Assembly (NCBI RefSeq): GCF_002050515.1
Contig: NZ_LTAY01000059.1
Location: 1 to 64,000, forward strand
Direction of reading: 5' to 3'
From: Clostridium thermobutyricum DSM 4928
GTDB taxonomy: Bacteria; Bacillota; Clostridia; Clostridiales; Clostridiaceae
Length of the DNA stretch: 64,000 bases
In this document: one piece after another, positions 26,812 to 35,736 of the stretch
How the letters are laid out: every line of letters begins with the position of its first letter
Position numbering within the stretch: the first letter of the stretch is position 1
Notes under the pieces: generated by a model
What the model saw: the letters and a program-made list of their open reading frames with translations, nothing else
Databases searched by the model: none
What the model was told of the DNA's origin: nothing
Program-made: the position numbers and the translations under genes

Positions 26812-27700
26812 AATCAACTTTTCTTCCTATAGTTTCGCCCATTGATACTCTAGTTTCGTATCCAAGATTAGTTTGTTCTAATATATCAGAATCTATTTTA
26901 ACAGTATCTTTTTCAAAGAATAAAACTACTGTTGAACCTCCAAATTTAAAAAATCCTTTTTCGTCTCCTTTAGAAACTCTTGAGCCAGGTTCATATGTTT
27001 GTACTATTGTCCCAACACAAGTTGCGCCAACTTCAACATATAAAATATCTTTAAAATTATCTGATTCAAATAAAGACCATTCTCTTTTATTTTCACAGAA
27101 TAATTTAGGAATATTTTTTAATGCTATTGGATTTACTGAATAATATCTTCCTGGAATAAATGTAGATTTGGCAGTAACTCCAGAATCGATAAAATGATAT
27201 CTATGATAATCAATTGGAGATAATCTAAAAATAATACAAGTTCCATTCTCAAACTTTTTTGCAACTTCGTCATTATTAATAAGCTCTCTAAGACTATAAG
27301 TAAAACCTTTTATTTGAACTAAGTTATCTAATTCTATGTTTTCATAAGCCAAAGCTCTTCCGTCAGCAGGTGATATTAAATCTTTTTCATCTTTAGAAAA
27401 AGGTCTAGCATTTGGTTTAAGTTTTCTAGTGAAAAAATCATTAAAATTTGAAAATTCTTTAGGCTTTTTTTTGCAAACGTTCATATCTATATCAAAATCT
27501 CTTATAAAGTGCTTAATTTTTTTTCTACTAAATTTAGTGTCACAAAAAGCCCCATAGACTTTTGAGCAAAGTTTTTTCTTAAAAATAAGTTCCGTTAACT
27601 TCTTACCTTTTGGTGATTCATAACACCAAACTAAGTATTTTTTTCCAGCTATATTTTCTTCTTCATATCGCTTTGTTTTTCTATTATATACTAATAACAT
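26810..27700 (-). CDS. psd: Phosphatidylserine decarboxylase proenzyme
   Basis: 296 aa, family II length. Asp/His residues in 'SPADGRAL' and '[10 protein letters not shown]' (about residue 165). The self-cleavage site is 'FGGST', with Gly255-Ser256 giving the pyruvoyl alpha chain. It makes phosphatidylethanolamine from phosphatidylserine at the membrane. The ATG has AAGGAG about 5 nt upstream. No pssA is adjacent. Monocistronic, convergent with the CARF nuclease gene. Confidence 0.95.
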   Translation of the reverse strand: MLLVYNRKTKRYEEENIAGKKYLVWCYESPKGKKLTELIFKKKLCSKVYGAFCDTKFSRKKIKHFIRDFDIDMNVCKKKPKEFSNFNDFFTRKLKPNARPFSKDEKDLISPADGRALAYENIELDNLVQIKGFTYSLRELINNDEVAKKFENGTCIIFRLSPIDYHRYHFIDSGVTAKSTFIPGRYYSVNPIALKNIPKLFCENKREWSLFESDNFKDILYVEVGATCVGTIVQTYEPGSRVSKGDEKGFFKFGGSTVVLFFEKDTVKIDSDILEQTNLGYETRVSMGETIGRKVD

Positions 27701-27778
27701 AGTAACTCCTTCATATACCCAATAAAACTATATTTAAATCATATAGTAAAGTAATATAATATGCAAGTTAGGAATATA

Positions 27779-27854
27779 ATGTTAATTGTAATGTTTAATA
27801 TGAATTAAAATATTTAATGTTAATTATAATATTTAATATGAATTTGATATTACA
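27779..27854 (+). repeat. Imperfect 38-bp tandem repeat upstream of hydA
   Basis: Two adjacent copies, 27779-27816 and 27817-27854, start ATGTTAATTRTAATRTTTAA and are about 85% identical by eye. They lie between the psd and hydA promoters. No function recognised. Confidence 0.6.
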
Positions 27855-27946
27855 TCTATAATATTGTAAAATTAAATTATGTTCAAAAATTTCATGCGAA
27901 AACATGGATAAAGTTTTATAAAAAAATGCTCATTAATTTAAATATT

Positions 27947-27986
27947 TATAATCGTATTTCGTTAAAACTAGTTAAAAAAATAACAA
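27947..27986 (+). promoter_or_regulatory. hydA promoter region with candidate Rex operator
   Basis: A TATAAT box at 27947-27952 is followed at 27969-27986 by TAGTTAAAAAAATAACAA. This matches 12 of 14 fixed positions of the Firmicute Rex site TTGTTAANNNNTTAACAA. The site would cover the start of transcription. Rex releases DNA when NADH is high, and hydrogenase genes are known Rex targets in clostridia. No good -35 box is seen. Confidence 0.6.
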
Positions 27987-28036
27987 AGTTTGGATAACGA
28001 GGAACTGAATTGTATTCATGGAGGTAAGTTTAAAGG

Positions 28037-29764
28037 ATGAAAAAATTATTTATCAATGACAGAGAAATCCAAGTTGAAGAGGGAACTACAATATTAGATG
28101 CAGCAAGACAAAATGGTATAGATGATATAGCAACTCTTTGTTACTTAAAAGATTGTAGTAATGTAGGTAAATGTGGAGTATGTGCTGTAGAAGTAGAAGG
28201 GAAACCAAATTTAGCTTTAGCTTGTTTAACAAAAGTTGAAGATGGTATGGTAGTAAAAACTAATACTGAAAAAGTTCAAGAAAGAGTTAAGATGAGAATA
28301 TCAACTATTTTAAATAAGCATGAATTTAAATGTGGTCCATGCCCTAGAAGAGAAAACTGTGAGCTTTTAAAATTAGTTATAAAGACTAAAGGAAGAGCAG
28401 CAGCCCCTTTCTTACCAGAAGATAGAGAAGCAAACGTTGATAGAAGAAGTAAATCAATAATAATTGACAGAAATAAATGTGTATTATGTGGAAGATGTCA
28501 AGCAGCTTGTAAGCAAAAGGCAGGAACTGAAATAATTCAAATAAGAAATGTAGATGGAGTTAGAATGGTATGTCCTCCAGATAATAAAAGTTTTGATGAA
28601 GCAAAATGTTTATTATGTGGACAATGTGTTGCTGCTTGTCCAGTAGGAGCTTTACAAGAACAATCACACTTAGATAGAGTTAAAAATGCTTTAGCAGATG
28701 AAGACAAGCATTTAATAGTTGCAATAGCTCCAGCTATAAGAACAGCTATGGGAGAACTATTCAAAATGGGTTACGGACAAGATGTAACAGGAAAATTATA
28801 TGCAGCTTTAAGAAGATTAGGATTCAACAAAATATTTGATATTAACTTTGGAGCAGATATGACTATAATGGAAGAGGGAACAGAGTTACTTGAAAGAATC
28901 AAAAATAATGGCCCATTCCCAATGTTTACTTCATGTTGTCCAGGATGGATAAGAGAAGTTGAAAATTACTTCCCAGAATTTTTAGATAATTTATCATCAG
29001 CAAAATCACCTCAACAAGAGTTTGGTGCTGCAAGTAAGTCATATTATCCTTTAACTGAAGGTATAGATCCAAAAAGTGTATTTACTGTAACAATAATGCC
29101 TTGTACAGCTAAAAAGTTTGAAGCTGATAGAGAAGAAATGCAAAATGATGATTTAAGAAATATAGATGCAGTTTTAACAACAAGAGAATTAGCTAAATTA
29201 ATAAAAGATGCTAAAATAGATTTTGCTAACTTAGAAGATGAAGAAGCAGATCCAGCTATGGGAGAATATACTGGAGCAGGAACTATCTTCGGAGCAACAG
29301 GTGGAGTTATGGAAGCAGCTCTTAGAACAGCTAAAGATTTATCAGAAAATATTGATTTAGAAGAAGTTGAATATACTCAAGTTAGAGGATTAGATGGAAT
29401 AAAAGAAGCTACTGTAACTTTATCAGGAAAAGAATATAATATAGCCGTAATTAATGGAGCTAAAAATATGTTTGAATTTGTTAAGAGCGGAAAAATGGAT
29501 GAAAAACAATATCACTTTATAGAAGTTATGGCATGTCCAGGAGGATGTGTAAATGGTGGAGGTCAACCACATGTAAATAACTTAGATAGAGAAAGAATAG
29601 ATATTAGAGCAGTAAGAGCATCAGTTTTATATAATCAAGATAAAGTTCTAACTAAGAGAAAATCACACAAAAATGCTGCATTATTAAAAATGTATGATTC
29701 ATATATGGGTAAACCAGGACATGGTAAAGCTCATGAATTATTACATCATAAATATACAAAATAA
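28037..29764 (+). CDS. hydA: [FeFe] hydrogenase, monomeric (HydA, M3-type)
   Basis: 575 aa. Order: N-terminal [2Fe-2S] ferredoxin-like domain (Cys in 'CYLKDCSNVGKCGVC'...'LACL', about 34-65); His-Cys3 [4Fe-4S] site ('HEFKCGPCPRRENC', about 95-110); two-cluster ferredoxin module ('CVLCGRCQAAC', 'CLLCGQCVAACPVGAL'); then the H-cluster domain with L1 'FTSCCPGW', L2 'MPCTAKKFE' and L3 'MACPGGCVNGGGQP'. All ligands are present. It reduces protons with electrons from ferredoxin during fermentation. GGAGGT lies about 11 nt upstream of the ATG. Monocistronic, followed by a terminator. Confidence 0.97.
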   Translation: MKKLFINDREIQVEEGTTILDAARQNGIDDIATLCYLKDCSNVGKCGVCAVEVEGKPNLALACLTKVEDGMVVKTNTEKVQERVKMRISTILNKHEFKCGPCPRRENCELLKLVIKTKGRAAAPFLPEDREANVDRRSKSIIIDRNKCVLCGRCQAACKQKAGTEIIQIRNVDGVRMVCPPDNKSFDEAKCLLCGQCVAACPVGALQEQSHLDRVKNALADEDKHLIVAIAPAIRTAMGELFKMGYGQDVTGKLYAALRRLGFNKIFDINFGADMTIMEEGTELLERIKNNGPFPMFTSCCPGWIREVENYFPEFLDNLSSAKSPQQEFGAASKSYYPLTEGIDPKSVFTVTIMPCTAKKFEADREEMQNDDLRNIDAVLTTRELAKLIKDAKIDFANLEDEEADPAMGEYTGAGTIFGATGGVMEAALRTAKDLSENIDLEEVEYTQVRGLDGIKEATVTLSGKEYNIAVINGAKNMFEFVKSGKMDEKQYHFIEVMACPGGCVNGGGQPHVNNLDRERIDIRAVRASVLYNQDKVLTKRKSHKNAALLKMYDSYMGKPGHGKAHELLHHKYTK

Positions 29765-29783
29765 TTTTATAATGTATTAAATT

Positions 29784-29839
29784 GAGAGCTATATGAAGGC
29801 TGGATAAGTATTTCTAGGCTTTATATAGCTCTATTTTTA
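29784..29839 (+). terminator. hydA terminator
   Basis: AGAGCTATAT / ATATAGCTCT with additional inner pairing, followed by ATTTTTAT. Confidence 0.85.
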
Positions 29840-29859
29840 TAAATAAGGGGGATTAAGAT

Positions 29860-30648
29860 ATGAAGATACTAGCGAGTGATATGGATGGAACATTAGTTGT
29901 AAATGATGAAATAAATCCTAAAGATATACAAGCTATAGATGAACTAAAAAAAGAAGGGCATAAATTTGTGATTTCTACAGGAAGAACATTAAAAGGAATG
30001 GATAATATTTTTCAAAAATATAATGTGCCTTATGATTATATGGTTTTATGTAATGGGGCTTTAATAATTGATAGAGATAAAAAAATAATATATAGAGATT
30101 CAATAAAGAATGAAAAAATTAAAAAAATTATAAAAGCTTTTGAAGACAAAGAAAATATTATGATGTATATGGATGATGGAGAAAATTTTTATATAATAAA
30201 AAATGATAATGCTAAGAAAAATGAGATAAAATTTTTTGATAGCATAAATTATACAAAAATATCTGCTCAGGATGCTTTTAAATTAGAGCAAGATTTTATA
30301 ATGGCAAGTGTATTTGCGACAGATAGAGAAGTCTTTAGAGCAATAGAAGCTAAAAAAATATTAGATGAAATATTAGATGAAAAAGAAAGCTGTAGAAATG
30401 AATTTTTTGTTGATATAATTGCCTCTGGATGTTCAAAAGGAAAAGGATTAGAACAATTACTTAAAATAGAGAATAAAGAAATAGAAGATTTATATGCAAT
30501 TGGTGATTCTTTTAATGATATATCTATGTTCGAATTAACTAAAAATAGTTATACATTTAATAGAGCAGAAGATGAAGTTAAAAAGCATGCCCAAAATAAT
30601 GTTGACTATATTTATGAAGTCGTAGATGACATTTTGAATAAAAGATAA
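29860..30648 (+). CDS. Cof-type HAD-superfamily phosphatase
   Basis: 262 aa. Motif I 'SDMDGTLVVND' (residues 6-16), motif II 'ISTGRT', motif III Lys in 'GCSKGKGLEQLL' (about 192), motif IV 'IGDSFNDISMFELT' (about 213-226). C2-capped Cof/YidA subgroup acting on a phosphorylated metabolite that cannot be named. AAGGGGGAT ribosome site. It stands alone between the hydA and 30689 terminators. Confidence 0.88.
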   Translation: MKILASDMDGTLVVNDEINPKDIQAIDELKKEGHKFVISTGRTLKGMDNIFQKYNVPYDYMVLCNGALIIDRDKKIIYRDSIKNEKIKKIIKAFEDKENIMMYMDDGENFYIIKNDNAKKNEIKFFDSINYTKISAQDAFKLEQDFIMASVFATDREVFRAIEAKKILDEILDEKESCRNEFFVDIIASGCSKGKGLEQLLKIENKEIEDLYAIGDSFNDISMFELTKNSYTFNRAEDEVKKHAQNNVDYIYEVVDDILNKR

Positions 30649-30688
30649 ATATTATTTCATAGTAAGTTATATAATATTGAAAAAAAGC

Positions 30689-30721
30689 ACCTCATATTTA
30701 TAATAAATATGAGGTATTTTA
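30689..30721 (+). terminator. Terminator of the HAD gene
   Basis: ACCTCATATTTA / TAAATATGAGGT with a 3-nt loop and a short T-tract. Confidence 0.8.
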
Positions 30722-30828
30722 ACAAAATTTAAAAATACAATTAATAAAATACACATAGAATGAAAATAAATAATAATATTGATAATTATTTAATATTTTT
30801 ATTAAATACGGGAGGAGGTGGGTTAGAT

Positions 30829-32310
30829 TTGAATCTTATAAATAAAAAGCTAGAAAACCTAAACTTTCCAATAATAGCTGTTATATTAGCAGCACTAATA
30901 GGTATAAATACTTTATTTATAAAGCCTATAGTTGGAATGGCTAATAACGGAGACTATTTCAGAATCATGGTATCAAATAATTTATATTATTTGAGAGAAG
31001 AACCTAATCATGAGCCTGAGTATTTTAAATATTTTCAGCCCTATTATGGGGTAAATAATTTTTATAATGAACAAAAAAAATTATTGGTGTCTACTCAATC
31101 TTTATTAATAAAACCAGCAATGCTTTTAGATAGATTAATAACTGGTAATGATAAAGTTTTTGATTTAAGATTCTTAGGTGGATTATTGTTAGTATTTCAA
31201 TTAATAGCGACTTATTTAATTATTAAAGTATTTTGTAGTTATTTACGGACTGGAATAGGTAAAGCAGTAATAACATTTATGTATTTGTTTGTATTTATGG
31301 ATACAGGCTATATAGCATATTTAAATTCTTTATTTGGAGAAGGAGTTAACATTCCTTTTTTTCTGTTAAGTATAGGAATACTACTCTATATGATAAGATT
31401 TAAAAAATTTAATTGGTATATGATTCTTTTATTCTCTTTTACTACTTTTATATTCTTTGGAGCAAAACAACAATTAGCTCCAGTTGGGATATTAGTTGCA
31501 ATTTTACTTTTTAGATTTATGTATTATAAAAGAAATTTAGAAGTAAAAGTAGTTTCTATATCATTAATAGTTTTATTAGCAGCTTCGAGTGTATATTTAT
31601 ATAGCGCAATAAAAGGTGATTTCCAATATATAAATAAATATCATGCATTAAATAGGGGTATATTATTAGAAAATAATAATCCAGATAATGCACTTAAAAG
31701 CATTGGTATAAATGAGCAGTATTCATTGCTTGAGAATACTATATACTTTAATTCGGTTACTCAAGTTAATCTAAAAAATAAAGATTTAATAAAAAATTAT
31801 TATGACAAACTTGGAGTAGGAGCAATAATAAAATATTATATTTTTCATCCAAAAGATATGATAAAGATGTTAAAGTTAGGATTTAATAATGCTTATCAAA
31901 TTAGACCACATGAACTTGGAAATTATACAAAAGATTCAGGTAAGCCACCAGTATCTAGAAGTTATTTTTGGTCAGGTTGGAGTTACTTTAAATATAAATT
32001 TCTTCCTAATAATTTAGTAGCGTCATTAGCTTATATAGGGATTTTCTTTTATTTTTCTATAAAAAGATATTATAGAGCATATAAAGATGGAGATGATGAT
32101 ACAAGATTTACTGAAGAAGTTTATTACTATATTTTTCTTATAGGAATAAGTCAGATTGCAGCATCTTTAATTGGAGCTGGGGACGCCGACTTAGCAAAAC
32201 ATGAATTTATGTATAATATGACATTTGATTTCTTATTTTTAGTTTGTATAAAGAACTTAATATTAAAAATTGAAAGAAGGTGGTTAAAAGATGGAGAAAT
32301 TGGACATTAG
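30829..32310 (+). CDS. Polytopic membrane protein, first gene of an EPS synthase operon
   Basis: 493 aa from TTG 30829. About 10-11 hydrophobic segments; the first loop is 'MANNGDYFRIM' with a long Tyr-rich extracytoplasmic stretch near residue 65. The multi-pass shape with early acidic loops recalls GT-C-type transferases or polymer-modifying membrane proteins, but I do not recognise the family. An upstream ATG (30760) would read GGAGGAGGTGGG as Gly-Gly-Gly-Gly; that is the ribosome site at 30811-30820, so TTG is preferred. The 3' end overlaps the next gene by 20 nt. By position it takes the place of YdaJ/PssD-type genes. Confidence 0.7.
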   Translation: MNLINKKLENLNFPIIAVILAALIGINTLFIKPIVGMANNGDYFRIMVSNNLYYLREEPNHEPEYFKYFQPYYGVNNFYNEQKKLLVSTQSLLIKPAMLLDRLITGNDKVFDLRFLGGLLLVFQLIATYLIIKVFCSYLRTGIGKAVITFMYLFVFMDTGYIAYLNSLFGEGVNIPFFLLSIGILLYMIRFKKFNWYMILLFSFTTFIFFGAKQQLAPVGILVAILLFRFMYYKRNLEVKVVSISLIVLLAASSVYLYSAIKGDFQYINKYHALNRGILLENNNPDNALKSIGINEQYSLLENTIYFNSVTQVNLKNKDLIKNYYDKLGVGAIIKYYIFHPKDMIKMLKLGFNNAYQIRPHELGNYTKDSGKPPVSRSYFWSGWSYFKYKFLPNNLVASLAYIGIFFYFSIKRYYRAYKDGDDDTRFTEEVYYYIFLIGISQIAASLIGAGDADLAKHEFMYNMTFDFLFLVCIKNLILKIERRWLKDGEIGH

Positions 32311-33142
32311 AAAAAAAATTGACTTAATAATAACGCTAATGACTGTTTTCTTTTTTGCATTAGGTCTTACATTTAGTATGTTTGAATTTAAGTCTAGTTA
32401 TGAAAACTATATAATGTTTTTAATACTTATGATAGTTTGTATAGTCAGTTATTATTTAGGAGTTACAGTATCATTGGTATTAACATTAGTGGTAGATTTT
32501 GCTTATATAAGTGTGAAAATTTATCAATTTTTTATGTCAGGAACTTTAGCTAATGTAGAAACATATTATTGGCTTATAATGATAGTATTAGCAGCCCTTG
32601 TATCATCACAGTTATCAAAGAATATTGTTGAATTACAATATGAAATTTCAGAATTAAAGGATAAAAATCAAAAACTTGTAATGATTGATTCTGAGGTAGG
32701 TATAAGAAATATGAAAGCTTTCATGAATGAAATGCCTATTTATATAAGTATGGTAAAAAGACATAGAACCATTCCTTTAACTTTAATGGTTACAAGAATA
32801 AAATATAGTAAAAATATCAGAAAAATAATAGGTGATGAAGAATACGGTAAGCTAATAAAGTTAATAGGAACAAAAACATCAGATATGTTACGAGATGAAG
32901 ATAGAAAATATATTTTGAGTGATGATACTTTTGCATATATTTTAATAACAGATGAAAATGGATCAAATATAGTAAAAAATAGAATGAAACAAAGAATTAA
33001 TGAAATAGTAATTGAAGAAAGCAAAGTACTTGGTGGAGTTAAAGTAGAAATCCAAGTTGGAGTTTGTGAATGGAAAGAAGAAATAAATAATTCCATAGAA
33101 TTTTTAAGATTAGCAGAAAGTGAATTAGATTACGATGTTTAA
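32291..33142 (+). CDS. Membrane protein with degenerate GGDEF domain, predicted c-di-GMP receptor (YdaK-like)
   Basis: 283 aa. Four or so membrane segments (about 10-110), a short coiled coil ('IVELQYEISELKDKNQKL'), then a GGDEF-fold domain from about 128 ('IDSEVGIRNMKAFMNE', usual DxLTGLxNRRAF). The catalytic GGDEF is replaced by SDDTF (210-214), so cyclase activity is not expected. The inhibitory-site RxxD is present as RDED (201-204), exactly five residues before the motif, so c-di-GMP binding is likely. Order with the next three genes equals B. subtilis ydaK-L-M-N, where YdaK is a c-di-GMP receptor for an EPS synthase. Overlaps both neighbours. Confidence 0.85.
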   Translation: MEKLDIRKKIDLIITLMTVFFFALGLTFSMFEFKSSYENYIMFLILMIVCIVSYYLGVTVSLVLTLVVDFAYISVKIYQFFMSGTLANVETYYWLIMIVLAALVSSQLSKNIVELQYEISELKDKNQKLVMIDSEVGIRNMKAFMNEMPIYISMVKRHRTIPLTLMVTRIKYSKNIRKIIGDEEYGKLIKLIGTKTSDMLRDEDRKYILSDDTFAYILITDENGSNIVKNRMKQRINEIVIEESKVLGGVKVEIQVGVCEWKEEINNSIEFLRLAESELDYDV

Positions 33143-34460
33143 AAAAATAAGTATAAGCTTTTTGTTAATGATTATGGTAGCAATACTTTTACCAAGTTAT
33201 AAAGCATTTGGAGATACTATAAATAAAGTTTTAGTTATATATGATTCTTATAATATTTATGGTCAAAATGATAACATTTTAAATGAAATCAATAATGACT
33301 TAATGCTTAATAATGTTCAAGTATCATTAGAAAATATGAATAATATAGATGATAAAAATTTAGATAATTATTCTAAAATAGTATTTTTAAATTGTAATAC
33401 AGAAAATTTTAATCAAAATTTTATAGATAAAATAAATAAAGTATCTAATAAACTTATATATATATCTAACATAAATAATGGAGAGATAAAGTATTCTAAC
33501 TCATTATCAATAAATTATTTGAAAAATAATAGTTTTAAATTTAGACAGGATTTAATTGATTATACTTTAGGCAAAAATGTTCAATCAAATAAATTTTTAA
33601 TGATAAATAATGTAAATCCTTTTATAAATTTAAATGACCTTGTAGCTAAAATAAAATACTTAAATGAACAAGGCATTCCTTTTATATTGAATACAATCCC
33701 AGTGTTTGAAAATCCAAATTTTGATGCTATGAAACGATTCACGGAAGTTTTAAGATATGCACAAGCTTCTGGAGGATATATAGTTTTGAGTTGCCCATAT
33801 ATTGAAAATGAGAATGCAACATCAGAGGAAATTTTCAATCCTATGGAAGAAGGATATAAAAATTATATAAATTATTTAGTCTATCCAATAGCTATTTCTA
33901 TGCCAAGATATTTATTGTATAGAAATGATATGAAAGAATATGTTGAAAAATCTAATACTATATTTATAGAAAACTCAAATGTAGGAATGATTAATTTTGG
34001 ATTTGAAAATGCAACATTTAAAAATGTAATAAACCAAATTCAATATAAAGAAATAGATTATAAAAATATAAATTCTAATTTAGGAAATATAGCTATAACT
34101 ATAGAAAACTCTACTTCTTTAAATGAATTTAAAGAAGATGTTCAGAATTTAATTAATAATAGAATATTTTTTAACTCTCCAACGATATTAGATTCTAATA
34201 TAAATATAAATGGAGTAGATGTAACTTGTAGTAATAGAGGATTATATTCAAATAATAAAGATGTACAACAAAATACTTATATATCTAATAAAGATTTAGA
34301 AAAAGGAAATACCTCAAACCAAGTAAGTATTGATAATAAACAAATAGATATATCAAAAATAAGTAATAAAGTTATGCTTCTTGCGTTTATTGCATGTGTT
34401 TTATTTATAATAATAACAATCTTAAGCAGAAGGATTGATAAAAGGAAGTACTTTAAATAG
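33135..34460 (+). CDS. DUF2334-type secreted/anchored protein of the EPS operon (YdaL/PssB-like)
   Basis: 441 aa. Signal peptide at 1-26 ('FLLMIMVAILLPSYKAFG') and a C-terminal membrane anchor (about 415-434) followed by 'RRIDKRKYFK'. The body starts 'NKVLVIYDSYNIYGQ' and contains 'IPFILNTIPVF' and 'GGYIVLSCPYIEN', matching the DUF2334 type found in YdaL and Listeria PssB, distantly like polysaccharide deacetylases. The usual metal-binding His triad is not obvious, so activity is uncertain. It probably trims or modifies the polymer outside the membrane. Overlaps the upstream gene by 8 nt. Confidence 0.7.
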   Translation: MFKKISISFLLMIMVAILLPSYKAFGDTINKVLVIYDSYNIYGQNDNILNEINNDLMLNNVQVSLENMNNIDDKNLDNYSKIVFLNCNTENFNQNFIDKINKVSNKLIYISNINNGEIKYSNSLSINYLKNNSFKFRQDLIDYTLGKNVQSNKFLMINNVNPFINLNDLVAKIKYLNEQGIPFILNTIPVFENPNFDAMKRFTEVLRYAQASGGYIVLSCPYIENENATSEEIFNPMEEGYKNYINYLVYPIAISMPRYLLYRNDMKEYVEKSNTIFIENSNVGMINFGFENATFKNVINQIQYKEIDYKNINSNLGNIAITIENSTSLNEFKEDVQNLINNRIFFNSPTILDSNININGVDVTCSNRGLYSNNKDVQQNTYISNKDLEKGNTSNQVSIDNKQIDISKISNKVMLLAFIACVLFIIITILSRRIDKRKYFK

Positions 34461-34474
34461 AAAAGGGGGTACTT

Positions 34475-35719
34475 ATGGCAGATTATTTAGCTATATATTC
34501 ATTAATAGTAATATGGGTAATAATTTTTATAAATGTGGTTCTTGTTGTAGCAGGATATATTTATTATGAGAAAGTTCAAAAAGTTGAATTAAAAGAAGAG
34601 TTAGAGTATTATCCTTTTGTTTCTGTTATGGTTCCAGCTCATAATGAAGCTGTAGTTATTGAGAAGACTGTTAAATCACTATTAAATTTATCTTATCCTA
34701 AAGATAGATATGAAATAATAGTAATAAATGATAATTCTAGTGATAATTCAGCTGAAATATTAAAAAGGATACAAGATAATAATAAAGATAGAAATCTTAT
34801 AGTAATAAATACAGATAGTGTAAATGGTGGTAAAGGAAAATCAAATTCGTTAAATATAGGATTTGAAAAAAGTAAAGGAGAGTTACTTGCTATTTATGAT
34901 GCAGATAATACTCCAGAAAAAAATGCATTAAAATATTTAGTTCAAACAATATTAGAAGATGATAAATTAGGTGCTGTTATTGGAAAGTTTAGATGTAGAA
35001 ATAAGAATGTAAATTTACTAACTAAATTTATTAACATAGAAACACTTACTTTTCAATGGATGGCGCAAGCTGGAAGATGGCAATTATTTAACTTATGTAC
35101 TATACCAGGAACTAACTTTGTTATAAGACGTTCTATAATAGAAAGTATGGGAGGTTGGGATACTAAGGCAGTTACAGAAGATACAGAAATAAGTTTTAGA
35201 ATGTATAGAATGGGTTATAAAATTAAATTTATGCCTAAAGCAATAACATGGGAGCAAGAACCTCAAACATTAAATGTTTGGATTAGGCAAAGAACTAGAT
35301 GGGCTAAAGGAAATACCTATGTTGTAGTTAAAAATTTTAAATATCTATTTAAAAGAAATGCAGGTGTAACTAGATTTGATATACTTTATTATTCAATGAC
35401 ATATTTTTTATTCTTATCAGCGAGTATTCTATCAGACTCTTTATTTTTATTAGGATTGCTTGGAGTTATACATTTAGATATAACAGGATATAGCACATTA
35501 TTTTGGGTTATGGCAATATTAGTTTTTATAATGTCTATTCAAGTTGCTATATCAACAGAAAAAGGAGAGCTTAATATACAGAATGCTGGAATAACATTTA
35601 TTATGTATTTTGTTTACTGTAAGTTATGGGCTGTAGTAGCAACTTTAGGATTTTATAATTATATGAAAGATACGATATTGAAAAGAGAGGCGAAATGGTA
35701 TAAGACTGAAAGGTTTTAA
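34475..35719 (+). CDS. Processive family 2 glycosyltransferase, EPS synthase (BcsA/YdaM-like)
   Basis: 414 aa. One N-terminal membrane segment (about 5-30) precedes the cytoplasmic GT-A domain. Synthase motifs: 'DADN' (Asp142, Asp144), 'TEDTE' (Thr234, Asp236), 'QRTRW' (Gln272, Arg275, Trp276), the Q(Q/R)xRW of processive synthases. Three or four membrane helices follow. It elongates a beta-linked polysaccharide from a nucleotide sugar and exports it. There is no PilZ domain, so c-di-GMP control must come through another subunit, plausibly the degenerate GGDEF protein. AAAGGGGG ribosome site; 14 nt after the previous stop. Confidence 0.9.
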   Translation: MADYLAIYSLIVIWVIIFINVVLVVAGYIYYEKVQKVELKEELEYYPFVSVMVPAHNEAVVIEKTVKSLLNLSYPKDRYEIIVINDNSSDNSAEILKRIQDNNKDRNLIVINTDSVNGGKGKSNSLNIGFEKSKGELLAIYDADNTPEKNALKYLVQTILEDDKLGAVIGKFRCRNKNVNLLTKFINIETLTFQWMAQAGRWQLFNLCTIPGTNFVIRRSIIESMGGWDTKAVTEDTEISFRMYRMGYKIKFMPKAITWEQEPQTLNVWIRQRTRWAKGNTYVVVKNFKYLFKRNAGVTRFDILYYSMTYFLFLSASILSDSLFLLGLLGVIHLDITGYSTLFWVMAILVFIMSIQVAISTEKGELNIQNAGITFIMYFVYCKLWAVVATLGFYNYMKDTILKREAKWYKTERF

Positions 35720-35736
35720 AGAAGGAGGGATTATAT

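Noticed and set aside
27779..27854. Tandem repeat upstream of hydA as a mini CRISPR array
   Set aside because: The two copies are directly adjacent with no spacer, only about 85% alike and AT-rich without a palindromic core. No cas genes are nearby.
32291..33142. Active diguanylate cyclase
   Set aside because: The GGDEF motif is SDDTF and the DxLTGLxNR region is degraded, so catalysis is not expected.
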